Source: VXYK01 sp965214565 (GTDB lineage: Bacteria > Actinomycetota > Acidimicrobiia > Acidimicrobiales > Aldehydirespiratoraceae). Taken from it: DNA of 64,000 nt. A program made the translations under genes and the position numbers. Below are positions 15,702-24,983 of this stretch, piece after piece. The notes beneath the pieces are model-generated. The model was not told where the DNA came from. It did no database searches and saw only the letters and a list, made by a program, of their open reading frames with translations. The stretch is from positions 1,488,001 to 1,552,000 of the forward strand of contig OZ243951.1 in assembly GCA_965214565.1 (NCBI GenBank). Direction: 5' to 3'. The number at the start of each line of letters is the position of its first letter. Positions within the stretch are counted from its first letter, which is position 1.

Positions 15702-17949
15702 ATGATTCTGCCCCCCCCCCCCCCCCAGTGATTCGGTAGAGGGTTCGAGAGGCAGCCTGCGGAGGCTGTTGAAGGGGAAGGGTAGGTGGTCCGGTTCGGT
15801 TCGGGCTGTTGTCGCTGTGGTGGCTGTGGTTGTGTTGGGTGTTCCGCTGCTGTTCGGTTTCGTCACTCCGAACGAGGCTCAGGCGCAGACGAGTTGCAAC
15901 GCCTCGGCTGCCATAACGGCTGCGGAGGGCGCCTTCGATCATCACCGGGACGGCAGTGCCGGGAAGGGGCCGGTTGCAACGGCGGTATACCGGGCATTGA
16001 TCGCGTTGGGTGACACGTCGCTTCCGGCGTGGACCGGCAGCAACGTTTCTGGTGCCGCGCCGACAGCGCCGATCTCTGAGGCTGACCTGCGAACCTTGCT
16101 CACCAACCAAAACGAAAGCGAAGCTCAATGGAGTGGTTGGACCACGATCCTCAACGCGTTGAATTGTTTGGAGACGGCTCGGATGACTGTCACGATCAGT
16201 GACATCGCGGAGCCTGCAGGTCATAGGCGGCCAGCGTTGACAGCGACTGTTGTCAACAACGGCGCGAACAGCGAGATCAAGGTGAGGATCCCCAATGGGT
16301 TGGGCGACGATGCTTATCGTGGTTTCAATTTCAGTTTCAACGACACGGTGATGAGCTACGCGCCGCCCGGTGCGACGGCGACGGCGACTGGCGGGTTCGA
16401 CTGCCAAGGCGCTGATCTAGTGAACGCCACCCTGTACGAGGCCCGCGCTCCGCAATGGAATCCGGCTACGCGCATGAACGACGGGCCTGATGGGCCTGTT
16501 GTTGGCACGCAGACGGTCTTTCATGGCGTGGACAGGGCACAGTCTGGTGACGTGTTGGATGTGCCGGTGCATTTGTGTCCGGGGTCTGAGGGCAAAACGT
16601 TCGGGCTGGTGTGGGACCTGTCGCACTTTAAACGGGCCGTCGGCAGCCCCTCCCATGTCCGCGCTGTCGGCGCCCCGTTTGACGAGTCGTTTGATCATCG
16701 CGCACCGAACTGCAAAGACTCCAGCAAGTCCTTCACCCGGCAAACAGGAGACCATCGCGGTATTGACTATGTGATCCCGGCGTACACAGTCCATATGTCG
16801 TTTCAGTGTTGGACGACGGTGACGATCCTTCCTCAGCAACAGGGCGGCCAATCCGCCGAGCAGGATAGCCAGCCCGCCCAGGAGCGGCCTGCTCAAGTGG
16901 AGCCTGCTCAGGTGGAGCCGGTGGTGGAGCCGGTTTGTGTGTCGGCAGAGTTGTTGGCTGATGTGGAGGGTTATGCGGGGGAGACTTGGCGTACGTCGGC
17001 TGATCATGTGCCGCGTTGGTCGCGGGTGTTGGCAGGGTTCGGGCAGTCCAACAGCTACAGCAACAATCCGATGACGGCGTCGGAGGCGCAAACGTATGCT
17101 GAGCGCAGTTGGGGTAGTCGTTGGATTCCGGTGACAACGGCGTTGCAATGTTTGGAAACCGCTGCCGCTGAGCAAGCCGAAGCGGAGTCTCAACCAGCCC
17201 AGGAGCCGACACCCCCACCCACCACCACAACCACAACAACGACTACGACGACGACGACGCTTCCGCCGACGCCGGTGGTGAGTGTTGCTGCGGGTTCTGA
17301 TGTGTCTGAGGGTGGTGACGCGGTGTTTACTGTGACGGCGAGTCCTGCGCCGACATCTGATTTGGATGTGACTGTTGATGTGTCCCAAACCGGTGCTTAC
17401 ACCTCCGCGACCGGCACGCGCACCGTCACGATCACCAGCTCAGGCAGTGCGACGTTCACGGTTGCCACGACTGATGACAGCACAGATGAGACTGACGGGT
17501 CGGTCACTGCGACTGTTTCGACCGGCGCGGGTTATACGGTGTCGTCGACCAGCAGCAGCGTGTCTGTGGCGGTGTCTGACAACGACAACCCACCGCCGCC
17601 GCCGGTGTCGTCGGGTCCGCCGACGGTGACCGTGGCTGATGCGACCGCTGTTGAGGGCCAGGACTTGACGTTCGTGGTGACATTGTCGAAACCCAATCCT
17701 GAGCCGATCACGTTCCGTTACGGCGGGTACGGACGCACCGCGATGATGTGGCAGGATTTCCAGATCGAATACAACGCGGTGCACACGCTTGCTGCGGGCG
17801 ACACCCAACTCAACATCGTTGTGCCGGTCATCGACGACAACACCCCAGAGGCCACCGAAACGCTGCGTGTGTACGTGTACGCCACCAGCGGGATCGTCAT
17901 CCGCGACGGGTTCCTCTACGCCACCGGCACCATCACCGACAACGACTAA
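15702..17949 (+). CDS. Calx-beta protein, copy 2: frame broken at a 16-C tract (phase-off candidate)
   Basis: From the conserved AGGAG and ATG at 15702 the frame reads Met-Ile-Leu, five prolines, Gln and then stop, because the tract has 16 C. The rest of the gene is open from AGT 15727 to 17949; losing one C or gaining two would join them into about 750 codons. The body repeats copy 1: signal helix ending AQA, Cys module, unassigned Cys region, second Cys module, Thr-rich linker and two Calx-beta domains. It lacks the first Calx-beta domain. A TTG at 15769 in the correct frame could start a protein that keeps the hydrophobic signal, so complete silence is not certain. Alternatives are a sequencing error in the tract or a true pseudogene. 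Confidence 0.65.
15711..15726 (+). repeat. Poly-C tract, 16 nt, out of frame
   Basis: Sixteen consecutive C after codon 3 of copy 2. Length modulo 3 is 1, while copy 1 has 18 (modulo 0). The flanking bases are conserved between copies, so the tract itself is the variable part. Confidence 0.85.
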
Positions 17950-18003
17950 CCCCCAACCGTGGCGAGTAGATGCTCGTCCGACGACAACAACAACCACACA
18001 CGC

Positions 18004-18042
18004 CAGGGGGGCGGGTCGCCAGACACGACGGCCCGCCCCCTG
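18004..18042 (+). terminator. Stem-loop after Calx-beta copy 2, with a short tandem repeat
   Basis: GC-rich inverted repeat (arms about 18004-18018 and 18029-18042) equivalent to the hairpin after copy 1 and sharing the loop bases AGACACGA. It runs into two tandem copies of a CCCCCTGCGCGCCACCCG unit at about 18036-18075. Confidence 0.5.
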
Positions 18043-18080
18043 CGCGCCACCCGCCCCCTGCGCGCCACCCGCCCCCGAAC

Positions 18081-18129
18081 CTCTCATAAGTTGACCGGAC
18101 CCCCCTTTATGGTCCGGTTGTTATGAGAG
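18081..18129. repeat. Long imperfect stem-loop (about 16 bp of pairing)
   Basis: CTCTCATAA at 18081-18089 pairs with TTATGAGAG at 18121-18129, and CCGGACC at about 18095-18101 pairs with GGTCCGG at 18111-18117. A small internal bulge and a short loop separate them. It is not followed by a T run. It could be a bidirectional terminator or the end of a former mobile element beside the HNH gene. Confidence 0.55.
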
Positions 18130-18159
18130 TGTTTCTGGTTGTTTGCCCATTGGTCCGCG

Positions 18160-18248
18160 TCTTGGGTTTGCGTGGCGAGACCTCCGCAAACAGATGGCGG
18201 AAGACAACGTGAGGTGCGGTGTTCGTGTGAGTCTTGGGTTTGCGTGGC
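18160..18248 (+). repeat. 17-bp direct repeat upstream of the HNH gene
   Basis: TCTTGGGTTTGCGTGGC occurs at 18160-18176 and again at 18232-18248, 72 bases apart. Together with the stem-loop at 18081-18129 it fills the gene-free stretch 17950-18341. No coding frame is convincing there. Confidence 0.6.
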
Positions 18249-18328
18249 TGACAGGCCCTGCCATAACGAATATGAGATTATTTTGTGTAGTGCCAGTGTT
18301 TCACGGGGTCACTGTCACAGGGGGTCAG

Positions 18329-18341
18329 TAGGTTGTGATCC
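18329..18341 (+). promoter_or_regulatory. Leaderless-type -10 for the HNH gene
   Basis: TAGGTT at 18329-18334 lies 7 nt before ATG 18342, with no Shine-Dalgarno sequence visible. Confidence 0.4.
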
Positions 18342-19499
18342 ATGAGTTTCCTTTCGGGATCGACGCTTCTTGAGCAGGGCACAGCCGGTGGTGGTGGCGC
18401 TTTGCGGGTGCCGCTGGTCGATGAGCAGGAGTTGTCTGACGACGGGCTGCGGTCGCATTTGAAGGTGTTGGGCCGTGCGGAGTCTCGGTTGGCTGCGATG
18501 AAAGCCCGTGTGTTGGCCGAGTTGAGCCGCCGTCACAGCAGAGGCGACGCGCAGAGGTTGGTTCGCTCAGAGCTGCAAGCGTCGAATCGTGAAGCCAAAC
18601 GCGATGTCGAGACCGCGGCGCGGCTGGCGGAGCTGCCGGCGACGAGCGAGGCGTTGGAGTCCGGTGAGGTTCCAGTGGGTCACGCACGCCTGATCGCTCG
18701 TGCCTCTGGTGAGAGCCCCGTTGACGAGGCGCTGCTGGTGCAAGCCGCTGGCAGCGAGTCTTTCGATGAGTTCGCGCGGACTGTGAAACGTCATCAACAA
18801 GACATGACTGATGATGACGGTCAAGCGTTGTTGGATCGTCAACGCGTCAAGCGCAAAGCCCGCATCTTCGAGTCAGCAGATTCGGGGATGTTTGTGCTGA
18901 CCGGCGAGTTTGATCAGATCACCGGGGCGCGTATCGCCACGGCGTTGACCGCTAAGGAACGGCAGCTGTGGCATCGCGAAGATCCTGACAACCGTGCCAC
19001 GCCGCAGCAGCGGATGGCTGACGCGTTGGCCGAGTTGATCTGTCAACCCGCTGGTGACGGCAGGTCTGCGGGCACTGATTTGTTGGTGATCGCTGATTTC
19101 GATGTGTTGAAACAACAACTCGACAACCCCCGGTTGGCTGACGGGTCACCCATACCGATCGTTGAGCTGCACCGCCTGGCGCTCGAAGCGAACTTGTTGC
19201 CTTCTATCTTCGACACCAAAACACAAGACATGTGGCTCGGCCGGCGGCTACGAACCGCTACCGAAGGCCAGCGGGTCGCGTTGATCGCCCGCGACCAGCA
19301 CTGCATCGGCTGCGGCGCCAACCCGCTGTGGTGCCGCGCACACCACATTGTTTGGTGGTCAAAGAACGGGCCCACCAACCTCGACAACCTCGCACTGGTG
19401 TGCGACGACTGCCACCACAAAATCCACGACCACGGCTGGCAAATCCACCAACACCCCAACACCGGCAAATACCGGCTCAGGCCCCCACCCGCCCGCTAA
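18342..19499 (+). CDS. DUF222 / 13E12-repeat-family HNH endonuclease
   Basis: 385 aa. The N-terminal two thirds form the DUF222 helical domain of the actinobacterial 13E12 repeat family. The C-terminus is an HNH nuclease: CIGCGANPLWCRAHHI followed by WWSKNGPTNLDNLALVC and HHKIHDHGW, with the metal-binding histidine pair and the zinc cysteines in place. The family is often multicopy and thought to be mobile or selfish, but its function is unknown. The flanking stem-loop and direct repeat may belong to the element. The domain order and key residues look intact. Confidence 0.85.
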   Translation: MSFLSGSTLLEQGTAGGGGALRVPLVDEQELSDDGLRSHLKVLGRAESRLAAMKARVLAELSRRHSRGDAQRLVRSELQASNREAKRDVETAARLAELPATSEALESGEVPVGHARLIARASGESPVDEALLVQAAGSESFDEFARTVKRHQQDMTDDDGQALLDRQRVKRKARIFESADSGMFVLTGEFDQITGARIATALTAKERQLWHREDPDNRATPQQRMADALAELICQPAGDGRSAGTDLLVIADFDVLKQQLDNPRLADGSPIPIVELHRLALEANLLPSIFDTKTQDMWLGRRLRTATEGQRVALIARDQHCIGCGANPLWCRAHHIVWWSKNGPTNLDNLALVCDDCHHKIHDHGWQIHQHPNTGKYRLRPPPAR

Positions 19500-19853
19500 A
19501 CAAGCTGGCCACCCACCGGTCAGATGGATTGTCAGCCATCCCACCAGGCAAGCCAAAGATCCCGCCCGCCACTGTTCGCCGCCCGCTCTGACTCCGCAGC
19601 TGCTTCTGATGCGGACTTCAGCGACCTCGTCGAAGCCATCTGCCGCGACGGATGGCCAGCTCGGGTGCCGGGCTGGTTGGCTGCTGCGCAATGCGAGGGT
19701 CGGGCACAACCGGCTGACGCCGCTGCGGCGTTCCCTGATGGCCTGACTTTGCGCTATAGAGTGTGAGTGGCCCGCCATAGGAGTTGGGCGATTCTTGGAG
19801 GCAGGTCAGTGATGGGCAACGGAGCATCGCAGCGAACGCAGGGAGTCTCAGCA
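19500..19853 (+). other. Gene-poor stretch
   Basis: I see no convincing gene on either strand. Short frames exist, but their composition suggests shadows or decayed sequence. The last 40 bases include GGGAG, the likely ribosome site of the lipoprotein that starts at 19854. Confidence 0.5.
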
Positions 19854-20591
19854 ATGCGTAAGGCCGAGTCCCCGAGGTTTGCAGGAGTTATGGGTGCAGG
19901 AGTCGTCGCGGTGCTGCTCCTATTCGCAGGGGCTTGTGGAGATGACGACAGCGGTTCATCCACTGACACGCCCGTCACCACCACGACCACCACAACTTCG
20001 ACCACGGCAGCCCCGGCTGCTACCACAACTTCGACCACGGCAGCGCCGGTTGCTACCACAACTTCGACTACCGAAGCGCCGACGACCACGACCGCAGCGC
20101 CCAAGGAAATGCTGGACCCGATCCGCCAGACCGCCGAAATCCGGCCCCAGGACGACGGCTCACTGCTCGTCTACACCGAAATCGTCATCGAAGCCACGCC
20201 TGAGCAGGTCTGGGAGGTACTAACAGACTTCGACACGATGCCCCAATGGAGCAGCACCTTCCAAGGCCTCACCGGTGATCTCAGCGACGGCGGCCAAGCC
20301 ACCGCGACCTTCACGACTCCCGACGGAACGTTTCCGTTCCCGCATGTGATCTCATGGGACGAAGGCCTTTCCTTCAGCTGGTCCGACCCGATCCTGTTCG
20401 CCCCCGGCATCACCGACGACCATCGTTACGTCGTCGACAGCACCGACGGCGAAGCAACGCTGTTTGTTCAGACCGACCAGTTGACCGGCGACAACGACGC
20501 CCTCCCCGCGGCTGAGCTCGCAGAAACACTCCGTGTCTTGTACGTCGTGTTCAACGAGGAGTTCAAGGCTGAGGTCGAAAGCCGCTACTGA
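19854..20591 (+). CDS. Lipoprotein with a SRPBCC (START-like) domain
   Basis: 245 aa. A basic start and hydrophobic segment end in a lipobox (FAGAC, Cys28), so the protein is probably anchored outside the membrane. A Thr/Ala-rich linker of about 45 residues follows, with repeated TTTSTTAAP units. Then comes a SRPBCC fold: EIVIEATPEQVWEVLTDFD at its start and a long C-terminal helix, as in polyketide-cyclase-like ligand-binding proteins. ATG 19854 is preferred over upstream in-frame starts because GGGAG lies 9 bases before it and the signal peptide begins properly. Ligand unknown; an extracytoplasmic SRPBCC protein is less common than cytosolic ones. Confidence 0.75.
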   Translation: MRKAESPRFAGVMGAGVVAVLLLFAGACGDDDSGSSTDTPVTTTTTTTSTTAAPAATTTSTTAAPVATTTSTTEAPTTTTAAPKEMLDPIRQTAEIRPQDDGSLLVYTEIVIEATPEQVWEVLTDFDTMPQWSSTFQGLTGDLSDGGQATATFTTPDGTFPFPHVISWDEGLSFSWSDPILFAPGITDDHRYVVDSTDGEATLFVQTDQLTGDNDALPAAELAETLRVLYVVFNEEFKAEVESRY

Positions 20592-20690
20592 ACCAGGCCA
20601 TCCCGTCAGACGAGCCCTACTGCGCCGGACCCGCGGCTGCCCGTTGGTGGAGGGGTTACAGGCAACTGCTGGAACCAAGACCTTGGTGTT

Positions 20691-21761
20691 GTGGTGACCC
20701 TCGCTGACCGGCTGCGTCGAAGGATCGCCGAGAGCGGACCGATACCCGTATCGGAGTATGTCGAAGCGGCGCTATACGACCCCGACGACGGGTTCTACCA
20801 GACAGGGGGCCGGGCCGGGAGACGAGGCGATTTCCTCACCTCGCCTGAGGTCGGCCCGCTGTTCGGCGCGGTCATGGCGCGTGCAATCGACGGTTGGTGG
20901 CGGGATCTGGGTCACCCGACGCCGTTCAACGTCTTTGAGTGGGGGGCCGGGCCGGGCACACTGGCTCGTGCGGTCATCGCCGCTGAACCCGAAGCGCTTC
21001 GTTCTGGAGCCCTGCTCTGGCATGCGATTGAACGGTCGGCCACTCAGCGGGCTCAACACCGCGAACACCCGTCGCTGCTCTCATCAGCAACCGGACCCAG
21101 CGATCAGGCTCCGGCCGGGGTCGTGCTGGCCAACGAACTCTTGGACAATCTCGGATTCGACCTTTACGAACACCGTGGGCAGTGCTGGTTCGAACTGAGG
21201 GTCACGCAAGGCCCCTACCCGGGCGAATTCGCCACAGTCTCGGTACCGCTAGCTCAACGGTCGCCGGTCGCAGAGGAACTTGACGCGCTCATGGGCGCGT
21301 CCGTTCCAGACGGTGTGCTCGTCGCCAGACAGCTGGCAGCCAGGGACTGGTTGGCGGCGGCTCTCACTTCGCTGCACACCGGCCGTGTGGTGGTGCTCGA
21401 CTATGGAGCAACGACCCCAGAGATCGCTGCCCGCGGCGGTTGGCCGCGGACTCACGTCGGCCACAATGGTGCCGATTCGAGCCGGTGGCTCAAAGACCCG
21501 GGAAGCTGCGACATCACCGTCGACGTCGCCACCGATCAACTAGAGTTGGCCCGCAAGGCCGACTCGACCAGAACCCAAGCAGATTTTCTGCGAGCACACG
21601 GCATCGACGACCTCGTCGCCGAGGGAAAGCGCCATTGGCAGGAGTCAGCCCACATCGGTGATCTGTCGGCGTTGCGCGCACGCAGTCGCATCAGCGAAGC
21701 CGAAGCCCTCCTCGACCCGGCCGGCCTCGGCGCCTTCCACGTCCTCGAATGGATCGTCTAG
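20691..21761 (+). CDS. MidA/NDUFAF7-family SAM-dependent methyltransferase
   Basis: 356 aa. Family motifs are PVSEYVEAALYDPDDGFY, GDFLTSPEVGPLFG and the SAM-binding FEWGAGPGTLARAV, followed by VLANELLDNLGFDLY. The mitochondrial relative NDUFAF7 methylates an arginine of the NuoD homologue during complex I assembly; the bacterial role is less clear. It lies about 9.5 kb from the nuo operon, so a link is suggestive only. The start is GTG 20691, with a second GTG one codon later equally possible. Confidence 0.85.
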   Translation: MVTLADRLRRRIAESGPIPVSEYVEAALYDPDDGFYQTGGRAGRRGDFLTSPEVGPLFGAVMARAIDGWWRDLGHPTPFNVFEWGAGPGTLARAVIAAEPEALRSGALLWHAIERSATQRAQHREHPSLLSSATGPSDQAPAGVVLANELLDNLGFDLYEHRGQCWFELRVTQGPYPGEFATVSVPLAQRSPVAEELDALMGASVPDGVLVARQLAARDWLAAALTSLHTGRVVVLDYGATTPEIAARGGWPRTHVGHNGADSSRWLKDPGSCDITVDVATDQLELARKADSTRTQADFLRAHGIDDLVAEGKRHWQESAHIGDLSALRARSRISEAEALLDPAGLGAFHVLEWIV

Positions 21762-21940
21762 CCCGACGTCTCGGACCAACCCGGCAGTAGCGTCAAATTA
21801 GCGCCAACAGCGTTGAATCAACGTTACCAATTGGTTGTGCTCGACTGACACGAGCCGGGGCGGGGCAGTAGCTCAGGCCATGACCGAGTGAAGAGCTGAA
21901 CGGTGCAGGGTCTGGTGTGTGTCGAGACTGGTGACGCGTC
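21762..21940. other. Intergenic region between convergent genes
   Basis: Between the stops of the methyltransferase and the NTF2-like gene. No coding frame and no clear terminator hairpin are visible. Confidence 0.4.
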
Positions 21941-22390
21941 TCAGCGCCAGCCGGAGGCGATGTGTTCGAGCCACCACTGGGGGGCGTTGTCGATGAGGTT
22001 GGAGAGGTTGGAGTAGTCCCACCACCGTTGGATCTGGCCGTCGTCGGTGAGCTCCATCACTGAGGTGAACGGGTGGACGATGCGTTCGCCGGTGTGGAAG
22101 ACCCATTCCTCGGCGTGTTCGGTCACCACGAAGTGGTCCTCGGCGATCATGCGGCCCTCGACATGGTTGTGTTCCTGCACCGGGTCGAGGCCGAGGTACA
22201 GGCGGGCCACGATCTCATCGGGCCCGTGGGCTCCGCCCATCGACTCGCCAGTTCCGGTATCGACGTAGTTGGCCGTGTCAGTGAAGAACGAGCCGACCAG
22301 GTCCCAGTCGTGGGAGTAGAGGGCATCCCAGTAGCGGGCGACGATCCCCTTGTTGCGTTCCTGGATGTTCCGAGCTTGGTCAGTGCTCAC
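21941..22390 (-). CDS. NTF2-like (SnoaL-type) protein
   Basis: 149 aa single-domain protein with the cone-shaped NTF2/SnoaL pattern: RYWDALYSHDWDLVGSFF at the N-terminal helix, then beta strands with HVEGRMIAEDHFVVTEHAEEW. Members are isomerases, epoxide hydrolases or ligand-binding proteins; the substrate cannot be inferred. The GTG start at 22390 has a strong AGGAGG 8 bases upstream. A tryptophan-rich C-terminus (WWDYSNL, WWLEHI) may line the pocket. Confidence 0.7.
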   Translation of the reverse strand: MSTDQARNIQERNKGIVARYWDALYSHDWDLVGSFFTDTANYVDTGTGESMGGAHGPDEIVARLYLGLDPVQEHNHVEGRMIAEDHFVVTEHAEEWVFHTGERIVHPFTSVMELTDDGQIQRWWDYSNLSNLIDNAPQWWLEHIASGWR

Positions 22391-22562
22391 CTTTGTGTCC
22401 TCCTAGGTCGGGCCTGTAAGTCTTGTAACCGGCCGTGATGGTTTTCATTTGATATGGTCGGCGACCGGGTCGCCGTGGTGGACGGGCAGTGTGTTCAGTA
22501 TGGCTTTCCAGCCGTTGCCCTGCCGTTGAGGTTACTGCGTCCCCTCGTGCGGCGACTTGGTG

Positions 22563-23315
22563 CTAGAAGGTTGCGGCATCTTCGCCGACCCACTTGCGGA
22601 TGATCTCGTTCAAGGATCCGTCGGACTTCATCGAAGCCAGAGCGGAGTTCAGGTCCGCTTGCAGATCTTTGTCGTACACGCCTATGCCGATCCCGTGATC
22701 CAACGTCAGGGTCGGCCCGACTACGGCCAAGCGCCCTTCGTATTCGTGGAGTTTCTCGGTTGCATACGCATGGTCCACGGGCATCGCGTCGATGTCGCCG
22801 CTGAGCAGGGCGGCCAAGCGATCGTTCTCGTCGGCGAACTCCACGTAGTCGATGTTCTGTTCCGTGAAGTAGTCAGAAAAGATGGTGTTGGCGTAGGCGC
22901 CTAGCGTCCCTTCGACAGCCTCGTCGCCGGCGTCGGCCAATGCGAGGTAGACCGACGGGACCGCAGGGTAGTACGGGGCGGTGAAGTCGATGATCAGGTC
23001 GCGACTGTCGGTGATGCTCATTCCGGCCATGATGGCGTCGAACTCTCCCTCTAACAGGCCTGGGATCATGTCGTTCCAGTCGTTGAGTACCCATTTGCAC
23101 TCAAGCTCGGCCCGGCGACACAGTTCGTCTCCGAGTTCGCGTTCCAACCCGTCGATCTCGCCCTCGTCGTTGACGAAGTTGAAGGGAGGGTAGGCCCCCT
23201 CGGTGGCCAGCAGAACCTGATCGGTGTCGTTGCCGCAGCCGAGCGTCAGCCCGACAATGGCAACTCCGAGCGCTGCACACCACAGTATGAGCCGAGACTG
23301 TCTGAGCGTCTTCAA
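22563..23315 (-). CDS. Amino-acid-type ABC transporter substrate-binding lipoprotein
   Basis: Extracytoplasmic solute-binding protein (about 250 aa) of the family-3 type: EGAYPPFNFVNDEGEIDGLE near the N-terminus, DAIMAGMSITDSRDLIIDFT in the middle, and a C-terminal helix LNEIIRKWVG. The lipobox LTLGC places Cys27 as the lipid anchor when TTG 23315 is the start; GAGG lies 8 bases before it. Longer starts (ATG 23387) would put an odd hydrophilic stretch before the signal. No permease or ATPase gene is adjacent, so its transporter partner must be elsewhere. Confidence 0.8.
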   Translation of the reverse strand: MKTLRQSRLILWCAALGVAIVGLTLGCGNDTDQVLLATEGAYPPFNFVNDEGEIDGLERELGDELCRRAELECKWVLNDWNDMIPGLLEGEFDAIMAGMSITDSRDLIIDFTAPYYPAVPSVYLALADAGDEAVEGTLGAYANTIFSDYFTEQNIDYVEFADENDRLAALLSGDIDAMPVDHAYATEKLHEYEGRLAVVGPTLTLDHGIGIGVYDKDLQADLNSALASMKSDGSLNEIIRKWVGEDAATF

Positions 23316-23410
23316 ATTCGAAACCTCGTCTTCGGAATGCCCATACCTGAACGTCAACCGTTGACGGACGGGCGTAGGCTCCTTCATACCACCCCGTAGT
23401 CGCCGTCGTC

Positions 23411-24802
23411 CTATTCGCGTGGGTCGGTGTTGCGCTTGCGGATCCGACGCAGGACCAGCCATGCGGCGACGATGACGAAGGGCACGAAGGGCAGCACCGT
23501 GCCGAGGATGATCAGCAGGATCGAGCCCAGCGTGGTGAGCGTGGACCAGCCCGAGGAGAACGAGTCGGAGAACCCCGGGAGCGGGTCTTCAACGCTGGCC
23601 TCAAGATACACGTAGCCGTAGGCCTGCAGCTCGACCTCTTCGTTCTGAGGCTTGAGACTGGCCGCGGGTACTGCCGTAGCGTTCACCTCGATCTCCCGGC
23701 CTCGACTGACGTTGATCCGACGGACGAAACCGTCGGTTGCTTCGAGTTCAGCCACAGCAACAATGGACTCGCCGGGGTCGAGGGCGCTGAGATCTCCGCT
23801 GCGCACGGTCAGGTCGTCGATCCGGAACCTGAAGGTCGGGACATTGATGTCGATGTCGGTGAGAACGTCGTCGCCGGTGTTGCGAACCTCGATGCACAGG
23901 ACCGCATCGTCGTTGGCCTCCATGGTCAGGTCGGAGAATCCGGGGCAGGCGTCCTCCTCGTCCTCGCCGAGCCACACCACCATGTCGATGGCCGCGTCGG
24001 GAACGTCGGGGCGAATCTCGGTGATGGTGACGGTGATGGTGGCGAGGCTCACCTGATTCTCGAGTGTTCTAAGCCGGCCCTTGAGCTGCTCGAGGAGCGT
24101 CTCGCGCTCAAGCAGCTGCTGCTCTAGTTCGACTATCCCCTTGACGTCGGCGGCGTTGCTGATCAGTGTTCTGACACGTTCAACGCTCAGCTCCGCGGTC
24201 GTGATGCGGCTCTGCAGATCAACGACCCTCTCAGTCACATCGTCGGTCTGGATCGACTGGTGCTCGACTTCACCGACGCCTTCGAGTGCGCGCATCGCCC
24301 GGTCAAAGTCCTCGGGGTGGACCTTGTAAGTCAGGACCGTTTTTGGTCGTGTACCAGCGACGGTGTCCTGACCGAACAGGAACCCTCCGACCTCCGCGAT
24401 CGCCTCGTTGGCGGCGGCGGTCGCTGCGGGCACATCCTCCACGCGGATGTTGATCTCTGCGGTGTAGATGATCTGGCGGCCGATGCTGGTGGGGGAGATC
24501 TCGGGAACGGCCAACCCGTCGCCTCCGCTGGTTGCAGCACTGTCGGTCATGTCGTCGTCACTCGCGGAAGCGGCCATGTCAGCGTCGCTCTCCGGAGTGT
24601 CCATGTAGCCGCCATCATCGGCCATGTCGTCGCCTTCGTCGCTCGTGAACAGGGAGTCGTCACTGTCGGCGGTGGACTCCGCGTAGTCCACGCTGGTGGC
24701 GTCACCGCCGTCACCGTTGACGATTCCGCATGCACTGAGCAGCATGGTGACCCCGAGCAGGGCGACGGCCCAACGTACCGAGCGTTTCGTGGATCTAGTC
24801 AC
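23411..24802 (-). CDS. DUF4349 lipoprotein
   Basis: 463 aa. Signal peptide with lipobox LLSAC (Cys25), an acidic Asp/Ser-rich linker (about 30-100), then the DUF4349 domain: YTAEINIRVEDVPAATAAAN, followed by a long coiled-coil helix with VELEQQLLERETLLEQL. A C-terminal membrane helix with a basic tail (about 430-460) gives a second anchor. DUF4349 proteins are envelope proteins of unknown function. The start is GTG 24802 with AGGGGA before it; the longer open frame lacks a signal at its N-terminus. Compared with usual members, an extra beta-rich segment (about 290-400) sits between coiled coil and anchor. Confidence 0.75.
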   Translation of the reverse strand: MTRSTKRSVRWAVALLGVTMLLSACGIVNGDGGDATSVDYAESTADSDDSLFTSDEGDDMADDGGYMDTPESDADMAASASDDDMTDSAATSGGDGLAVPEISPTSIGRQIIYTAEINIRVEDVPAATAAANEAIAEVGGFLFGQDTVAGTRPKTVLTYKVHPEDFDRAMRALEGVGEVEHQSIQTDDVTERVVDLQSRITTAELSVERVRTLISNAADVKGIVELEQQLLERETLLEQLKGRLRTLENQVSLATITVTITEIRPDVPDAAIDMVVWLGEDEEDACPGFSDLTMEANDDAVLCIEVRNTGDDVLTDIDINVPTFRFRIDDLTVRSGDLSALDPGESIVAVAELEATDGFVRRINVSRGREIEVNATAVPAASLKPQNEEVELQAYGYVYLEASVEDPLPGFSDSFSSGWSTLTTLGSILLIILGTVLPFVPFVIVAAWLVLRRIRKRNTDPRE

Positions 24803-24971
24803 TTTGAATCCCCTTGTCTTGTAGGCCACGCCGGTTGTCGTGCCCGGCAATTGAGACGACGGCGTTACCCGACTGGTTCCCACGTCTCGCGATTGACGGA
24901 GGTTCGTCACACAATCGCAGCATTCGGTTATGAGGCACCCAGCCGTTTATGAGCGCAACGGTGTACGTCGG

Positions 24972-24983
24972 TAAGGTCGGGCC
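24972..24983 (+). promoter_or_regulatory. Leaderless-type -10 for the molybdopterin oxidoreductase
   Basis: TAAGGT at 24972-24977 lies 6 nt before ATG 24984. The 180-base gap to the divergent DUF4349 gene contains no other obvious element. Confidence 0.45.

Noticed and set aside
15642..16407. Upstream part of the 321-codon minus-strand frame opposite Calx-beta copy 2
   Set aside because: Only the last 66 codons (15442-15641) resemble a protein family. The rest is antisense of the Calx-beta gene.
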